Positions 23,906 through 33,255 of a stretch of 64,000 nt of DNA are shown here, in pieces. Position 1 is the stretch's first letter. The number at the start of each line of letters is the position of its first letter. A model generated the notes under the pieces. That model ran no database searches. It saw only the letters and a list, made by a program, of their open reading frames with translations, and was not told the origin of the DNA. Source of the stretch: Streptomyces sp. APSN-46.1 (lineage in GTDB: Bacteria; Actinomycetota; Actinomycetes; Streptomycetales; Streptomycetaceae). A program made the translations under genes and the position numbers. The stretch is from contig NZ_JALGRF010000001.1 of the NCBI RefSeq assembly GCF_022815725.1, positions 496,001-560,000 of the forward strand, read 5' to 3'.

Positions 23906-24535
23906 TCACTTCGTGCCGAGCATCTCCTTCATCTGGGTGATCTCCGCCTTCTGGGCGGTGATGATGTCGTCGGCGAGTTCCTTGGCGGGGCCGTAGGCGC
24001 CTTGCTTCTTCTCCGTCTCGGCCATCTCGACCGCGCCTTCGTGGTGCTTGATCATTATGGTCAGGAACATGGTGTCGAAGGCTTTGCCGGAGGCGCCTCG
24101 CATGTCGTTCATCTGCTGGTCGTTCATCATGCCGGGCATGGATGAGGCGTCGCCGTGGTCCATCCCGTCCACGCCGTCCATGCCTTGGGGGACCTTCTCG
24201 CCCCAGGCCGTCAGCCAGGCGGACATGGTCTCGATCTCCGGCTCCTGCGCCTTCTTGATCTTCGCGGCGAGGGCCTTGACGTCGCTGGAGGAGGCCCGGG
24301 CCTCGGCCATGTCGGACATCATGACGGCCTGGCGGTGGTGCGGGATCATCCCCTGAGCGAAGGCGACGTCCGCTTGGTTGTGCTCGCCTGCCGGGACTGA
24401 GACGGATGTGGTGGGGCTGGGAGAGGTGGCGGCCCCACCGCTGCCGTCGTCACCACAGGCGGCAACAGAGAGCGCGATGGCGGCGACAGCAGCGGCCAGG
24501 GCAGTACGGCGGTGCAGGACGCGGGTGGTGTTCAC
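23906..24535 (-). CDS. DUF305 lipoprotein
   Basis: A 209-residue exported lipoprotein. GTG 24535 (GAGGAG upstream) gives a clean signal: VNTTRVLHRRTALAAAVAAI, then ALSVAACGDDG with the lipobox Cys near residue 27. The mature part is two DUF305 repeats, FAQGMIPHHRQAVMMSDMAE and FLTIMIKHHEGAVEMAETEK, each with a His-His pair on a helix, plus a Met/His-rich linker (GMDGVDGMDHGDASSMPGMM). The family forms ferritin-like four-helix bundles, is often found near copper genes and is probably metal-binding. It converges on narK and has no obvious operon partner. Confidence 0.87.
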   Translation of the reverse strand: MNTTRVLHRRTALAAAVAAIALSVAACGDDGSGGAATSPSPTTSVSVPAGEHNQADVAFAQGMIPHHRQAVMMSDMAEARASSSDVKALAAKIKKAQEPEIETMSAWLTAWGEKVPQGMDGVDGMDHGDASSMPGMMNDQQMNDMRGASGKAFDTMFLTIMIKHHEGAVEMAETEKKQGAYGPAKELADDIITAQKAEITQMKEMLGTK

Positions 24536-24944
24536 GGGGGTAGCTCCTCGGATCGAAGGCAATCAGGACAACCTGTACGCGCCGAACCGGCCGTGCTGGC
24601 GGGCGCCACGCCGCTCCGAGGCGTCTGCTGAATCCGCACGACCTTAGGCCCGAGGAGCGATGTCGGAACCTGTCCGCCAGTCGGCTGATCATGACGTCCG
24701 TCCGGTGCGAGTCGGGGTGACGGCAGGGCGGACAGTGCCGTGGCGGCGAGAGCGAGCCAGAGCCACCGCAGGAAGGCAGTGGCCCCAAGTCGCCACCGTG
24801 CTGGCTTCCTTGCCAGCACCCGTCCGAGTGATCTTCGCGCCCGGCCACTTTCGGGTATGGCCTGTCTCAACGTCCCTCGGAGCGGGTTCTGCCCATGCAT
24901 CCTCGAGACCGCACTGGCAAGCGATCTGTGGGGGGCGGAACGTC
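24536..24944. other. intergenic stretch of about 400 bases
   Basis: It contains the promoter side of the DUF305 gene and, on the far side, sequence into which the truncated IS630 frame runs. No intact gene or clear regulatory palindrome was found. Confidence 0.45.
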
Positions 24945-25770
24945 TCATGAGACATGCGGAACGCGAAGAACACCATGCGCCAGTTCTTGTGGGCGGACAG
25001 GTTGTCCAGGATCACGTAGATTGGGGCGCCGTCTGGACGGGCCGCCCGGATGCGCTTGAGCGCGGCCCAGGAGGGGCCGATGCCCTTGCGTCCCCGGTTG
25101 ATGCCCCACAGGGTGTCGTCGCCGACCGAGTAGCAGCCGTGGAAGTAGGTGACGCCGTGGGTGCGGTGGAAGGTCGCCGGCACCCGGTCCGGCTTGCCTC
25201 GCTCGGCCCAGCAGGAGCCGGCGGTCGGGCGGATGCCGAGCGGCCCGAACTCGTCGAAGGCGAAGGCGCGGTCGGGGCGCTCGGTCAGCGCGTACTCGAT
25301 CCGGTCCAGCTTGGCGTCGAAGTCCGGGTCGGTGGACTCCTTCCACGTCTTGGTGCGCTGGAACGTCACGCCCCGGCGGCCAGTAAGCACCGCAGGGCCT
25401 CGCGGCCGATCCGTATCGGACGAGCGACGTTGCGCCGCAGATGGTCGGCGAGCTTGCGGACCGACCACCTGGTGAAGGGCTTGCCGAGCTTGGTGGGGCG
25501 GGTGGTGGCCGTCTCGATGACGAAGTCCTCGTCGTCGGCGTCAAGCAGGCGGGGACGGCCTCCCGCCCATCGAGGGTCCAGGCAGGAGAGCCCGATCTCG
25601 TTGAAGCGGTGGATCACGTCACGGACGGTGTCCTCGTCCGCCTGCACGAGATTCGCGATCACCGGCACTGTGTTTCCACCCGCCGAGGCCAACAGCATCA
25701 TCGCTCTGCGGAAGCGCACCGTGCTGGTACGAGGCCAGTCAGCACCAACCCGGTGATCGTTTCCGGTCAC
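24945..25770 (-). pseudogene. IS630-family transposase, frameshifted and 3'-truncated
   Basis: From 25770 the frame encodes the N-terminal HTH half (TVRFRRAMMLLASAGGNTVP, then DEDTVRDVIHRFNEIGLSCL and KPFTRWSVRKLADHLRRN). Near 25390-25460 the match moves to another frame (VTFQRTKTWKESTDPDFDAK), continuing through FAFDEFGPLGIRP and PIYVILDNLSAHKNWR. After about 24965 the family sequence stops, so the last catalytic Glu region is missing. It is distinct from the intact IS630 at 7962-9017 and is inactive. Confidence 0.83.
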
Positions 25771-25774
25771 AGCA

Positions 25775-27634
25775 CTAGCCGAGCGTGCGGTCGAGGTTGA
25801 AGGCCGCGCTGATCAGAGCCAGGTGGGTGAAGGCCTGTGGGAAGTTCCCGCGCTGCTCACCGGTGTGGCCGATCTCCTCGGCGTACAGGCCGAGATGGTT
25901 GGCATACGTGAGCATCTTCTCGAACGCGAGCCGGGCCTCGTCCAGGCGGCCGGCGCGAGTCAGCGCCTCGACATACCAGAACGAGCAGATCGAGAACGTA
26001 CCCTCCTCGCCCCGCAGTCCGTCGGGGCTGGCCTGCGGGTCGTAGCGGTAGACCAGGGAGTCGGACACCAGGTCCTCGCCCAGCGCGTCCAGAGTGGCGA
26101 GCCACTTCGGGTCGGTGGGGGAGATGAACTTCGCCAGCGGCATCATCAGCACGGACGCGTCGAGGACGTGGCCGTCCTCATACTGCACGAAGGCGTGCCG
26201 CTCGGCGGACCAGCCGTGGCGCATGATGCGGCGGTAGATCGCATCCCGGGCCTGCCCCCAGCGCACCGTGTCGGCGGGCAGCCCGCGGTGCTGGGCCAGC
26301 CGCATGGCCCGTTCGATCGCCACCCAGCACATCAATCGCGAATAGAGGAAGTTCTTGCGCCCGCCGCGGGTCTCCCAGATGCCCTCATCCGGCTGGTCCC
26401 AGTGGGCGCACACCCAGTCGACCAGCTCGCTGATGTCGTCCCAGTGCGCGCTGGAGATGGGCTGCCCCCACTTGTCGTAGAGGTAGAGGGAGTCGACGAG
26501 CGCCCCGTAGATGTCCAGCTGCAGCTGATTGACTGCGTTGTTGCCGACGCGTACGGGGGCCGAGCCCCGGTAGCCCTCGAGGTGGGACAGCTCGCGCTCG
26601 GGCAGCTCATGGCGCCCGTCGATGCCGTACATGATCTGCAGCGGGCCGGTGGGGCGGGCGGCCTCGGTCGCCTGGAGGTGGACATGCTCGGACAGGAAGT
26701 CCATGAAGGCTTCGGCCTCATCAGTGAACCCGAGCCTGAGCATCGCGTACACACAGAAGGCGGCGTCACGGATCCACACGTAGCGGTAGTCCCAGTTGCG
26801 CTCGCCGCCGATCTGTTCGGGCAGGCTGGTGGTCGGCGCGGCGATGATGGCGCCGGTCGGGGCGTAGGTGAGCAGCTTCAGGGTGAGGGCTGAGCGGTGC
26901 ACCATCTCCCGCCAGCGACCCCGGTAGCGCGACTGCGACAGCCACCGCCTCCAGTACCCGACGGTGGCGTTGAACTGCTGCTCCGCCTCGGACAGCGGGC
27001 AGAAGCGGGGTGCCACGTCGCCGCCGACCCGGTCAAGGGCGAAGACGGCGGACTCGCCCTCGTGCAGCTTGAACAGTGACCACACGTCCGGGCCGGCGAC
27101 CTCGATCGGCACACTGGACGTCAGCGCGAGAGAGAGCGAGGGCGACTCAAAAACCGCCGAGCCGTGCTGCGCGTGCACGGTGTGCGGCTGCGCCCCGTAC
27201 TCGAAGCGGGGCGCCACCCGGGCGCGGAACGGCAGCGATCCGCGGACGCACACCACGCGGCGGATCAGCCGGTGCCGGTCGGCCTCGCGCGAGTCGTCGA
27301 CGATCGGCATGAAGTCCTGGATCTCGCCGACCCCGTCTTCCGCGAAGAAGCGGGTGATCAGCACATTGGTGTCGGGGAAGTAGAACTGTTTCGTGCGCGC
27401 CGGGACATCCGCGGCGAGCTCGAAGGACCCGCCCCGGTCAGCGTCCAGGATCGAGGCGAAGACGCTGGGTGCGTCGAAGCGCGGGCAGCAGTACCAGTCA
27501 ATGGTGCCGTTGGTGCCCACCAGCGCCGCGCTGCGCAGATCGCCGATCAGGCCGTGGTCGGCCACCGGCAAATAGCGGGTCGCGCCGACTTCCCCGCTAA
27601 ACGCACCAGCGGTCACTTTGGCCTCAATGGTCAC
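25775..27634 (-). CDS. GH15 trehalase/glucoamylase-type glycoside hydrolase
   Basis: A 619-residue GH15 protein of the type often annotated as trehalase or glucodextranase in actinobacteria. It has the N-terminal beta domain (YLPVADHGLIGDLRSAALVG, TIDWYCCPRFDAPSVFASIL) and an (alpha/alpha)6 catalytic barrel with the signature GGERNWDYRYVWIRDAAFCV (about 270-289), CWVAIERAMRLA, and the late acid region EEGTFSICSFWYVEALTRAG. It starts at GTG 27634 with GGGAGG upstream. No signal peptide, so it is cytoplasmic, probably cleaving trehalose or alpha-glucans. It ends 4 bases from the IS630 remnant. Confidence 0.9.
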   Translation of the reverse strand: MTIEAKVTAGAFSGEVGATRYLPVADHGLIGDLRSAALVGTNGTIDWYCCPRFDAPSVFASILDADRGGSFELAADVPARTKQFYFPDTNVLITRFFAEDGVGEIQDFMPIVDDSREADRHRLIRRVVCVRGSLPFRARVAPRFEYGAQPHTVHAQHGSAVFESPSLSLALTSSVPIEVAGPDVWSLFKLHEGESAVFALDRVGGDVAPRFCPLSEAEQQFNATVGYWRRWLSQSRYRGRWREMVHRSALTLKLLTYAPTGAIIAAPTTSLPEQIGGERNWDYRYVWIRDAAFCVYAMLRLGFTDEAEAFMDFLSEHVHLQATEAARPTGPLQIMYGIDGRHELPERELSHLEGYRGSAPVRVGNNAVNQLQLDIYGALVDSLYLYDKWGQPISSAHWDDISELVDWVCAHWDQPDEGIWETRGGRKNFLYSRLMCWVAIERAMRLAQHRGLPADTVRWGQARDAIYRRIMRHGWSAERHAFVQYEDGHVLDASVLMMPLAKFISPTDPKWLATLDALGEDLVSDSLVYRYDPQASPDGLRGEEGTFSICSFWYVEALTRAGRLDEARLAFEKMLTYANHLGLYAEEIGHTGEQRGNFPQAFTHLALISAAFNLDRTLG

Positions 27635-27941
27635 ATCGACCTCCCTGCCACCGCCACCCCACTCTTCAGGCTAACCAGTCGTCGAAATGCGGGCGACCGG
27701 AGTGGGCGCCGCGGTGCCATACGCCCTTGCCCCGTCAGCGATCAACGCGCCCGCTCCAGGAGTGAAGGTGGCCTCATTAACCTCGATCTTTCGTGACGGT
27801 CCGTCGGATTCCCTGACGGGCCGTTTCGGTTGTTCGGCCGAGTGGTGGGCACGCTGATGGCCCGGCTGTCGCGTCGGGTAAGCGCCGGTTTCCACGGCTC
27901 CGGTCAGGGTGGTGCTGCTCGTAGGGGCGGGAACAGGCTGG
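27635..27941. other. intergenic stretch between GH15 and IS1380
   Basis: It holds the GH15 promoter side and the left end of the IS1380 copy. ACGGTCCGT and ACGGGCCGT at about 27796-27830 could belong to an IS end or a hairpin, but I could not pair them with the other end. No gene is supported. Confidence 0.45.
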
Positions 27942-29205
27942 TCAGCCGGGGTCCGGGAGGGCTTCGAGCCGTCGCAGGGCTTCTGTGATCACGTCGGTCC
28001 AGGGCCATTGGCGTGCGAATCTCAGGTGCCAGCGGCGAGCGGTGGTGACGATCTGGGCGGCGGCGGCGGCGGCGGCGGAGAAGAGACGAAGCCGGAGACG
28101 ACGGGGCTCCCACCTGCGGGTCTTGCCCGTCAGGGCGAGCATGGGCATCCACGCGAGGAGATCGAGGGCGATCTGGACGACCTCCAGCCAGATCTGGTTC
28201 TGCGCTGTGTCGTGCAGGGGCAGGTTGCGCAGGCCAGTGGCGCGGGCGGCGCGGATACGGTCCTCGGCCCTCGCGCGTGTGCGGTGCCGCAGTTCGAGTG
28301 CGGCGATCGGGATGCCGGTGGTGTTGGTGGCGAACGCGGTCAGCCGCAGGCCGTCGGCGTCAGTGAACCGCAACTGTGCGCCGCCGCCCGGTTCGACGGC
28401 TGCTGTCCACGCGGTGGCGGGAACCTTCAACACCGCCTGGTGGGTGGCGTCGGTGATGGTCATGCCGACCGAGTACGACAGCCACCTGCCCCGCTGGGCG
28501 AGCCAGGCGACGAACTCATGTGTTCCGCCACCGGAGTCGGTGCGAATCAGCGTCTGGCGTCCGCGCCGGTACTTTTTCGGCAGCTGGGCCAGGGCGAGTT
28601 GGGTGGTGGTGATGTGGTCGGCGGCGGTGTTGCTGCCTGCGTTGCCCGGCCTGAGCAGGCCGGCCACCGGCTCCCCGCTGCCACCGCTTCCGTGATCGAC
28701 GAAGGCCATCAGAGGATGGTGTCCGAAGGTCTTCTTCCAGGTCGCAGTGGCGTCCTGCTTCTCGGAGTGGGCCAGTACGAGCACTCCGTCCAGGTCCACG
28801 ACCACCTGTCCGCCGGCATCCGGGGCCGCGTTCTTGGCCACGTCCCAGACGTGCTCGCGTGCTGCGGCTCGTGCGGACCGGATCGCGGTCAGGGCCTTCG
28901 GGCCGGCCGCGGCGAGGGTGTCGATGAGGCGGGAGACCGTCGGGTCGGAGGCCACCGGCCCGAACACGCCGGGCTCGGCCCGCAACATCCCGACATCCGC
29001 GGGGCAGTCCCCGCCCAGCGCGACCGCGAGGACCACGTCCAGCAGGACCTTGCCCGGATCGTGCACGGCCCTCGGACGTCGCCATGGCGTCAGCGCCGTC
29101 GATATCGCCTGGTCCAGCCCGGCTTTACGGGCGGTCTCGACCAGCAGAACGCCCCCGGCCTGGGACACCACCGCGTGACCGCCGCCCTCGACGCGGACGC
29201 GTGCC
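27942..29205 (-). mobile_element. IS1380-family insertion sequence, transposase 5' end lost
   Basis: The transposase frame (about 409 residues from GTG 29171) is IS1380-type: GGVLLVETARKAGLDQAIST, the DDE elements VVVDLDGVLVLAHSEKQDAT and TLIRTDSGGGTHEFVAWL, and the C-terminal AAAQIVTTARRWHLRFARQW. In frame upstream the sequence continues VRVEGGGHAVVSQAGG, as in longer family members. It then joins TauE/SafE coding sequence near 29205 without the expected N-terminus, so the first residues and probably one terminal repeat are gone. Translation could still begin at GTG 29171. The element has removed the end of the permease gene. Confidence 0.8.
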
Positions 29206-29907
29206 GGTCGCCATGAGTGCGGCGAAGCGCAGATTGTTGCCGAGGACGGCGAAGCTCCCGTCGCGGCTGTAGCGGGCGAAAGCGACCAGCACGGTGGGCA
29301 GGGACACCAGCAGGGACAGGCTTCCCGCCAGTTTGATGTCGGCGCCGTACAGCAGCACGATCGTGGGGATCAGCAGCTCCCCGCCGGCGACGCCCATGAT
29401 CGCGGCGACCACGCCGACGCCGAACCCGGCGGCCACTCCGGCCACCACCTGAACGGAGGTCGGCAGGGTGAGCGACCCCACGGCGGTGGTGTGCGTGAAG
29501 ACGAAGGCCGTGGCCATGGCGACCATGAGGATCGCGAGGACCTTGTAGAGGGTCGCGGACCGCATCCGCAGGGCCCATGAAGCTCCCGCCCATGCGCCGA
29601 GCAGGCTGCCGGCCAGGAGGTTGACCGCGATCGCCCAGTGGGAGCCCAGTTCGCCGAAGGGCACCGCAGCCAGCCGGGCGGGCAGGGCGGTGATCACGAC
29701 GACCAGGCTCATCGCCTTGTTCAGGATGACCGCCGACAACGCAGCGAACCCGAACATCCCGATCAGCAACGGCAGCCGGAACTCCGCACCGCCCAACCCG
29801 ATCATCCCGCCCAACAGGCCCACCAGGCTGCCCGCGCTGAATACCAGCGGCGCCGACCGCACCCGCGCAACTTTCACCGGACCCGCTTCCGACGTGACCT
29901 CGGTCAT
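29206..29907 (-). pseudogene. TauE/SafE-family permease, C-terminally truncated by IS1380
   Basis: From ATG 29907 the frame encodes about 233 residues of a TauE/SafE (DUF81) membrane permease: VFSAGSLVGLLGGMIGLGGA, FAALSAVILNKAMSLVVVIT, and FGVGVVAAIMGVAGGELLIP. It ends at RFAALMATG; the last membrane segment and C-terminus (usually about 30-40 more residues) are replaced by IS1380 sequence read in another frame. Family members export sulfite, sulfonates or related anions. It is coupled by ATGA to the small upstream frame. The truncated protein may be non-functional. Confidence 0.8.
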
Positions 29908-30071
29908 GCCGTTCCCCCGAGCGTCCAGCCCGCAGCCAAACGGTTGCGTAGCGCGGTGAGAATCTTGTGCCCGTTGTCGGCGGGGAAGCTCGCGGAGCCG
30001 GTGCCGGAGATTCTCACTGGCAGCCATGTGGCCAGGTCGGGCGTGCTCGCGGGTTGGGTGGTGTCGGACAT
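29904..30071 (-). CDS. small protein coupled to the TauE/SafE gene, 55 aa
   Basis: A short frame starting at ATG 30071 (MSDTTQPASTPDLATWLPVR) and ending in TGA that overlaps the permease ATG by four bases. No family is recognised; its support is the precise ATGA overlap. The ribosome site is weak, so it may be only part of a leader or remnant. Confidence 0.4.
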   Translation of the reverse strand: MSDTTQPASTPDLATWLPVRISGTGSASFPADNGHKILTALRNRLAAGWTLGGTA

Positions 30072-30134
30072 GCTCGGACGTGAGTCGGCCACCATCGCAT
30101 CCCGCGGCTTTTGCCTCAGCCGCGCGGGAGTGGA

Positions 30135-30159
30135 GGGCTGCCGACACGGTCGGCAGCCC
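30135..30159. terminator. hairpin downstream of the ECF sigma gene
   Basis: GGGCTGCCGAC (30135-30145) and GTCGGCAGCCC (30149-30159) form a perfect 11-bp stem with a three-base loop. It lies about 20 bases beyond the stop of the minus-strand sigma gene; on the plus strand it is followed by TTTCG. Confidence 0.65.
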
Positions 30160-30179
30160 TTTCGTGCGTTCTCTAACGA

Positions 30180-30878
30180 TCAGACCAGCGACGGTGTGCG
30201 CATGGCGGATCCGGTCCTTTGCGGGATGAATCCGGAGTCATGGATTGATCGTTGCTTCGGCAGTGCGGCAGGCGGTTCGGTGTCCGTCAGCAGGGCGATG
30301 AGCGTGGTACGGGCGCGGGCCAGGCGGGAGCGGACCGTGCCGATGGGGCAGCCGATGGCGGTGGCCGCCTCGGCGTACGGAAGACCCAGGAGCTGGGTGA
30401 GGACGAAGGCTTCTCGGCGTTCGGCCGGGATCGCGGCCAGGAGCTCCGCCAGGGCGATGCCGTCCTCGAAGCCGGGAAGGTCGTACGGCTGGCTCTGCTC
30501 GGCGGCGGTTTGCCAGTCGTACCGGTCCGACAGCCGGGGGCGGGCGGCGGCATGGCGCACGCTGTCCACGACGGTGCGCCGGGCGATGGACAGCAGCCAG
30601 GTGCGGGCGGAGGAGCGGCCTTCGAAGCGGGGGAGCGCGGCGAGGGCCCGCAGGAACACGTCCTGGGTGAGGTCTTCGGCCGCTTGGGGATCCGCGCTGA
30701 GGTAGGCCACGTAACGCCAGACGTCGCGGTGCAAGGCACGGACGAAACGGTCCGTCTTCGCGGGGTCGCCGTCGCGGGCGGCGAGGGCCAGTCGGGTCAC
30801 CACCGCGTCGGAGTCCGGGGTGTGCCGGGCCGGCCGGTCCCCGGCGGTACAGGGCAGGGTGGGCAGGGCAGGAGTCAT
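30180..30878 (-). CDS. ECF-type RNA polymerase sigma factor
   Basis: A 232-residue sigma-70 ECF factor. Region 2 is FVRALHRDVWRYVAYLSADP, then QAAEDLTQDVFLRALAALPR. Region 4 is PAERREAFVLTQLLGLPYAE and ATAIGCPIGTVRSRLARART. ATG 30878 is preferred, with AAGGA 9 bases upstream; GTG 30884 is close by. It lies 145 bases after the His/Met-rich membrane protein on the same strand. No recognisable anti-sigma gene adjoins it, and the membrane protein could fill that role only speculatively. A metal-stress role fits the neighbourhood but is inference. Confidence 0.88.
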   Translation of the reverse strand: MTPALPTLPCTAGDRPARHTPDSDAVVTRLALAARDGDPAKTDRFVRALHRDVWRYVAYLSADPQAAEDLTQDVFLRALAALPRFEGRSSARTWLLSIARRTVVDSVRHAAARPRLSDRYDWQTAAEQSQPYDLPGFEDGIALAELLAAIPAERREAFVLTQLLGLPYAEAATAIGCPIGTVRSRLARARTTLIALLTDTEPPAALPKQRSIHDSGFIPQRTGSAMRTPSLV

Positions 30879-31022
30879 CGCCACAGGTCCTTAAGGGCAA
30901 GGTGTCCGGCGCCGCGCGCGGCGGGGCCGGTGAAGGGGTACGGCCAGCCGGAGGGCATGGCCGATGCCCGAGGCGCGACGGGCAGGAGAAGAGCCGTCAG
31001 CGCGTACTCGGGGAACCAGCTG

Positions 31023-31823
31023 TCACAGGACAGCGGTTCCCGTCGGAGGACCCCGTGAGGTGATGGCGTGGACGAGGAACAGCTGCGGGAGCGCGCGGCT
31101 GCGCCGTACCCGGCGCACGCGGATGCGCGGCGGGAGGGGTGCCGTGGCGAGGCCGAAGAGCAGGCGCAGCGGCGTCCAGATCCAGCCTGCGACGGCGCGC
31201 AGGACACGGAAGGCGCCCTGCTCGCCGTAGGCCAGCCACAGGCCGCAGAGCAGCGCGGCCAGCAGGTGGGCGGCGAGCATTCCGGCCGGTGACATGCCGG
31301 CCACGTCGTGACCGCCCGCCGGCATGAAGGTGCCGGTGACCTCGGATGCGGCGCCGGCCATGCCGTGCATGGCGTGGTGGGCATGGGAGCCGGCGTCCGG
31401 GATGACGGTGCCGGGCGGCGGCTGGGACACGAGCCTGCCGAGCCCCGCGTCGTTGACGACCTTCAGGGCGTCAGGGGTGGACAGCGTCGAGGCCGTGCCT
31501 TCACCGCACATCAGGTACGCGGCCCATTGGCGGGCGAACGACGTGCCGGACGGCAGGGAAGGGTGCAGGACGGACTGGGCCAGGGAGAAGCCCGAGTGGA
31601 GCGCGGCCTGGACGGCGACCGTCGCCGCGATGACAGTGAGAGGCCCGCGTTCACGGCCGGCGAGGGACCAGGCTGCCGCGGCCGTTCCCACGAACGCAGC
31701 GCACACGGCCCACCAGGGCACGGCCAGGCCGGACATGAGCACGTGGCCGAGGGTCGCGAGCAGCACGCAGACGGCTGCGAACATCGCAGCCCGTACGGCT
31801 CGGAAACAGTGGCCTGGCGTCAT
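31023..31823 (-). CDS. His/Met-rich integral membrane protein, 266 aa
   Basis: A polytopic membrane protein starting at ATG 31823 (MTPGHCFRAVRAAMFAAVCV), with about five hydrophobic segments. A central exposed stretch is rich in His and Met (GSHAHHAMHGMAGAASE, MPAGGHDVAGMSPAGM), followed by AAHLLAALLCGLWLAYGEQG. The protein at 39202-39804 has the same architecture, including the HALATL...CVVYGE segment, so the two look paralogous. Metal handling, probably copper, is suggested by these residues and by the copper/zinc genes at 39.9-46.2 kb. Family name unknown. Confidence 0.72.
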   Translation of the reverse strand: MTPGHCFRAVRAAMFAAVCVLLATLGHVLMSGLAVPWWAVCAAFVGTAAAAWSLAGRERGPLTVIAATVAVQAALHSGFSLAQSVLHPSLPSGTSFARQWAAYLMCGEGTASTLSTPDALKVVNDAGLGRLVSQPPPGTVIPDAGSHAHHAMHGMAGAASEVTGTFMPAGGHDVAGMSPAGMLAAHLLAALLCGLWLAYGEQGAFRVLRAVAGWIWTPLRLLFGLATAPLPPRIRVRRVRRSRALPQLFLVHAITSRGPPTGTAVL

Positions 31824-32019
31824 GGCGGGTTCATCCTCGCACCAGCTTTCCGGACTGCGCAGGGGGGTGCGCACTTCCTGACAAGTTCTCAACCGAGCCT
31901 GTGATGCGCCGTGGAGGTCGTCCGCGTGGTGTGGTGCAGGGCACAGAGGGGAGAGGGAACTGTGGTGCCGGTTCATCCGACTGCCTTCCCAGTCGGTCGT
32001 GGTGTTCAACATCTGGGGA

Positions 32020-33255
32020 ATGGAGACTTCTGTGGCGGCAGCGGGGGCGGCGGCAGCAACGGCGGCGGTACCAGGTACGCGGGACCGGGAGTCCCGGAGC
32101 CTGACCGCGTTGCTCACCTGCGCCATGGCGTTCTCGATGCTGCAGTTGTTCCTGCTCGGTGCTCTGGGGCCGCGCCTGGTGGAGGAACTGAACATCTCCC
32201 CCACCGTATTGGGGCTGACGACCACGGTCGGATTCGGGACGGCCGCCGCGTTGTCCCCGACCGGCGGACGAATGGTGGACCGCATCGGGCCCCGGCGCTC
32301 GTTGGTGCTGCTGCTCGTCGTCTCCGCCCTTGCGCTCGCCTTGATCGGGGCGACTCCCGGCGCCGGTCTGCTGCTGGGTGCGGTCGCGCTGGGTGGAATA
32401 CCGCAGGCGTTGGCCAACCCCGCCACCAACAAGGCGATTCTGGCAACGGTTCCGCCTGCCCGGCGGGGTGCGGTGACCGGCCTGAAGCAGTCCGGTGTGC
32501 AGCTTGGTGCGTTCGCCGCCGGACTGCCGCTCGCCGCCCTCGCGGGCGGTCTCGGCTGGCGGGGCGCTGTGTGGACCGCCGCCGGGGCGGCGCTCCTCGC
32601 CGGAGCGTGGGCGCTGCGCGCGCTGCCTGCCGACCCGCCCGCGGCGTCGGCTCCGCCCGCTCGCACGTCGTTCGTTCCGCGGGGGATGGTGGCCTGGCTG
32701 GCGGGCTTCTCGCTGTTCCTGGGAGCCGGTATCGCTTCCGTGAACACCTACGTCGCTCTGTACGGGGTGCAGCGTCTGGGGATGGGTCCCACCGTGGCCG
32801 GTGGCCTGGTCGCCGTCCTCGGCGTCGCGGGCATCCTCGGCCGGGTCGGGTGGTCGAGGGCGGCCCGCCCGGGCCGGGCGGAGCGGCTGCCGGGTGTCCT
32901 GGCCTGCGGCGCCGTGGGCGCGGCGGCTCTCCTGGCCGGCGGGCTGCTGGCCAGTCCGCTGGTGTGGGCCGGCGCCGTCGCTATTGGAGTGTTCGCCGTG
33001 TCCGGCAACGCCGTCTCGATGGTGCTGGTCATGCAGCGGGCCGCCCCCGGACAGGCCGGACAGGACTCGGCTCTCGTCGCGGCCGGATTCTTCGCCGGGT
33101 TCGCGGCGGGCCCGCCCCTGTTCGGCCTGCTCGCGCAGAGCGGGCGGTACGGGGCGGGTTGGGTGCTGGTGGCAGTGGAGTTCGCGGCGGCGGGGGCGGT
33201 CGCGTTCCTCTGGGCCGTACGGGACCGGCGGGTGGGGACGGGGGCGGCAGCATGA
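32020..33255 (+). CDS. MFS transporter
   Basis: A 411-residue major facilitator with about 12 membrane segments. It has an MFS loop after TM2 (SPTGGRMVDRIGPRRSLVLL), a Pro/Asn-rich TM5 region (GGIPQALANPATNKAILATV) and the GAVTGLKQSGVQLGAFAAGL signature seen in CynX/NarK-like and sugar-acid porters. ATG 32020 (METSVAAAG) follows GGGGA. Its stop overlaps the next ATG (ATGA), so it is translationally coupled to the GH88-like hydrolase and probably imports that enzyme's substrate or an organic acid. Confidence 0.85.
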   Translation: METSVAAAGAAAATAAVPGTRDRESRSLTALLTCAMAFSMLQLFLLGALGPRLVEELNISPTVLGLTTTVGFGTAAALSPTGGRMVDRIGPRRSLVLLLVVSALALALIGATPGAGLLLGAVALGGIPQALANPATNKAILATVPPARRGAVTGLKQSGVQLGAFAAGLPLAALAGGLGWRGAVWTAAGAALLAGAWALRALPADPPAASAPPARTSFVPRGMVAWLAGFSLFLGAGIASVNTYVALYGVQRLGMGPTVAGGLVAVLGVAGILGRVGWSRAARPGRAERLPGVLACGAVGAAALLAGGLLASPLVWAGAVAIGVFAVSGNAVSMVLVMQRAAPGQAGQDSALVAAGFFAGFAAGPPLFGLLAQSGRYGAGWVLVAVEFAAAGAVAFLWAVRDRRVGTGAAA

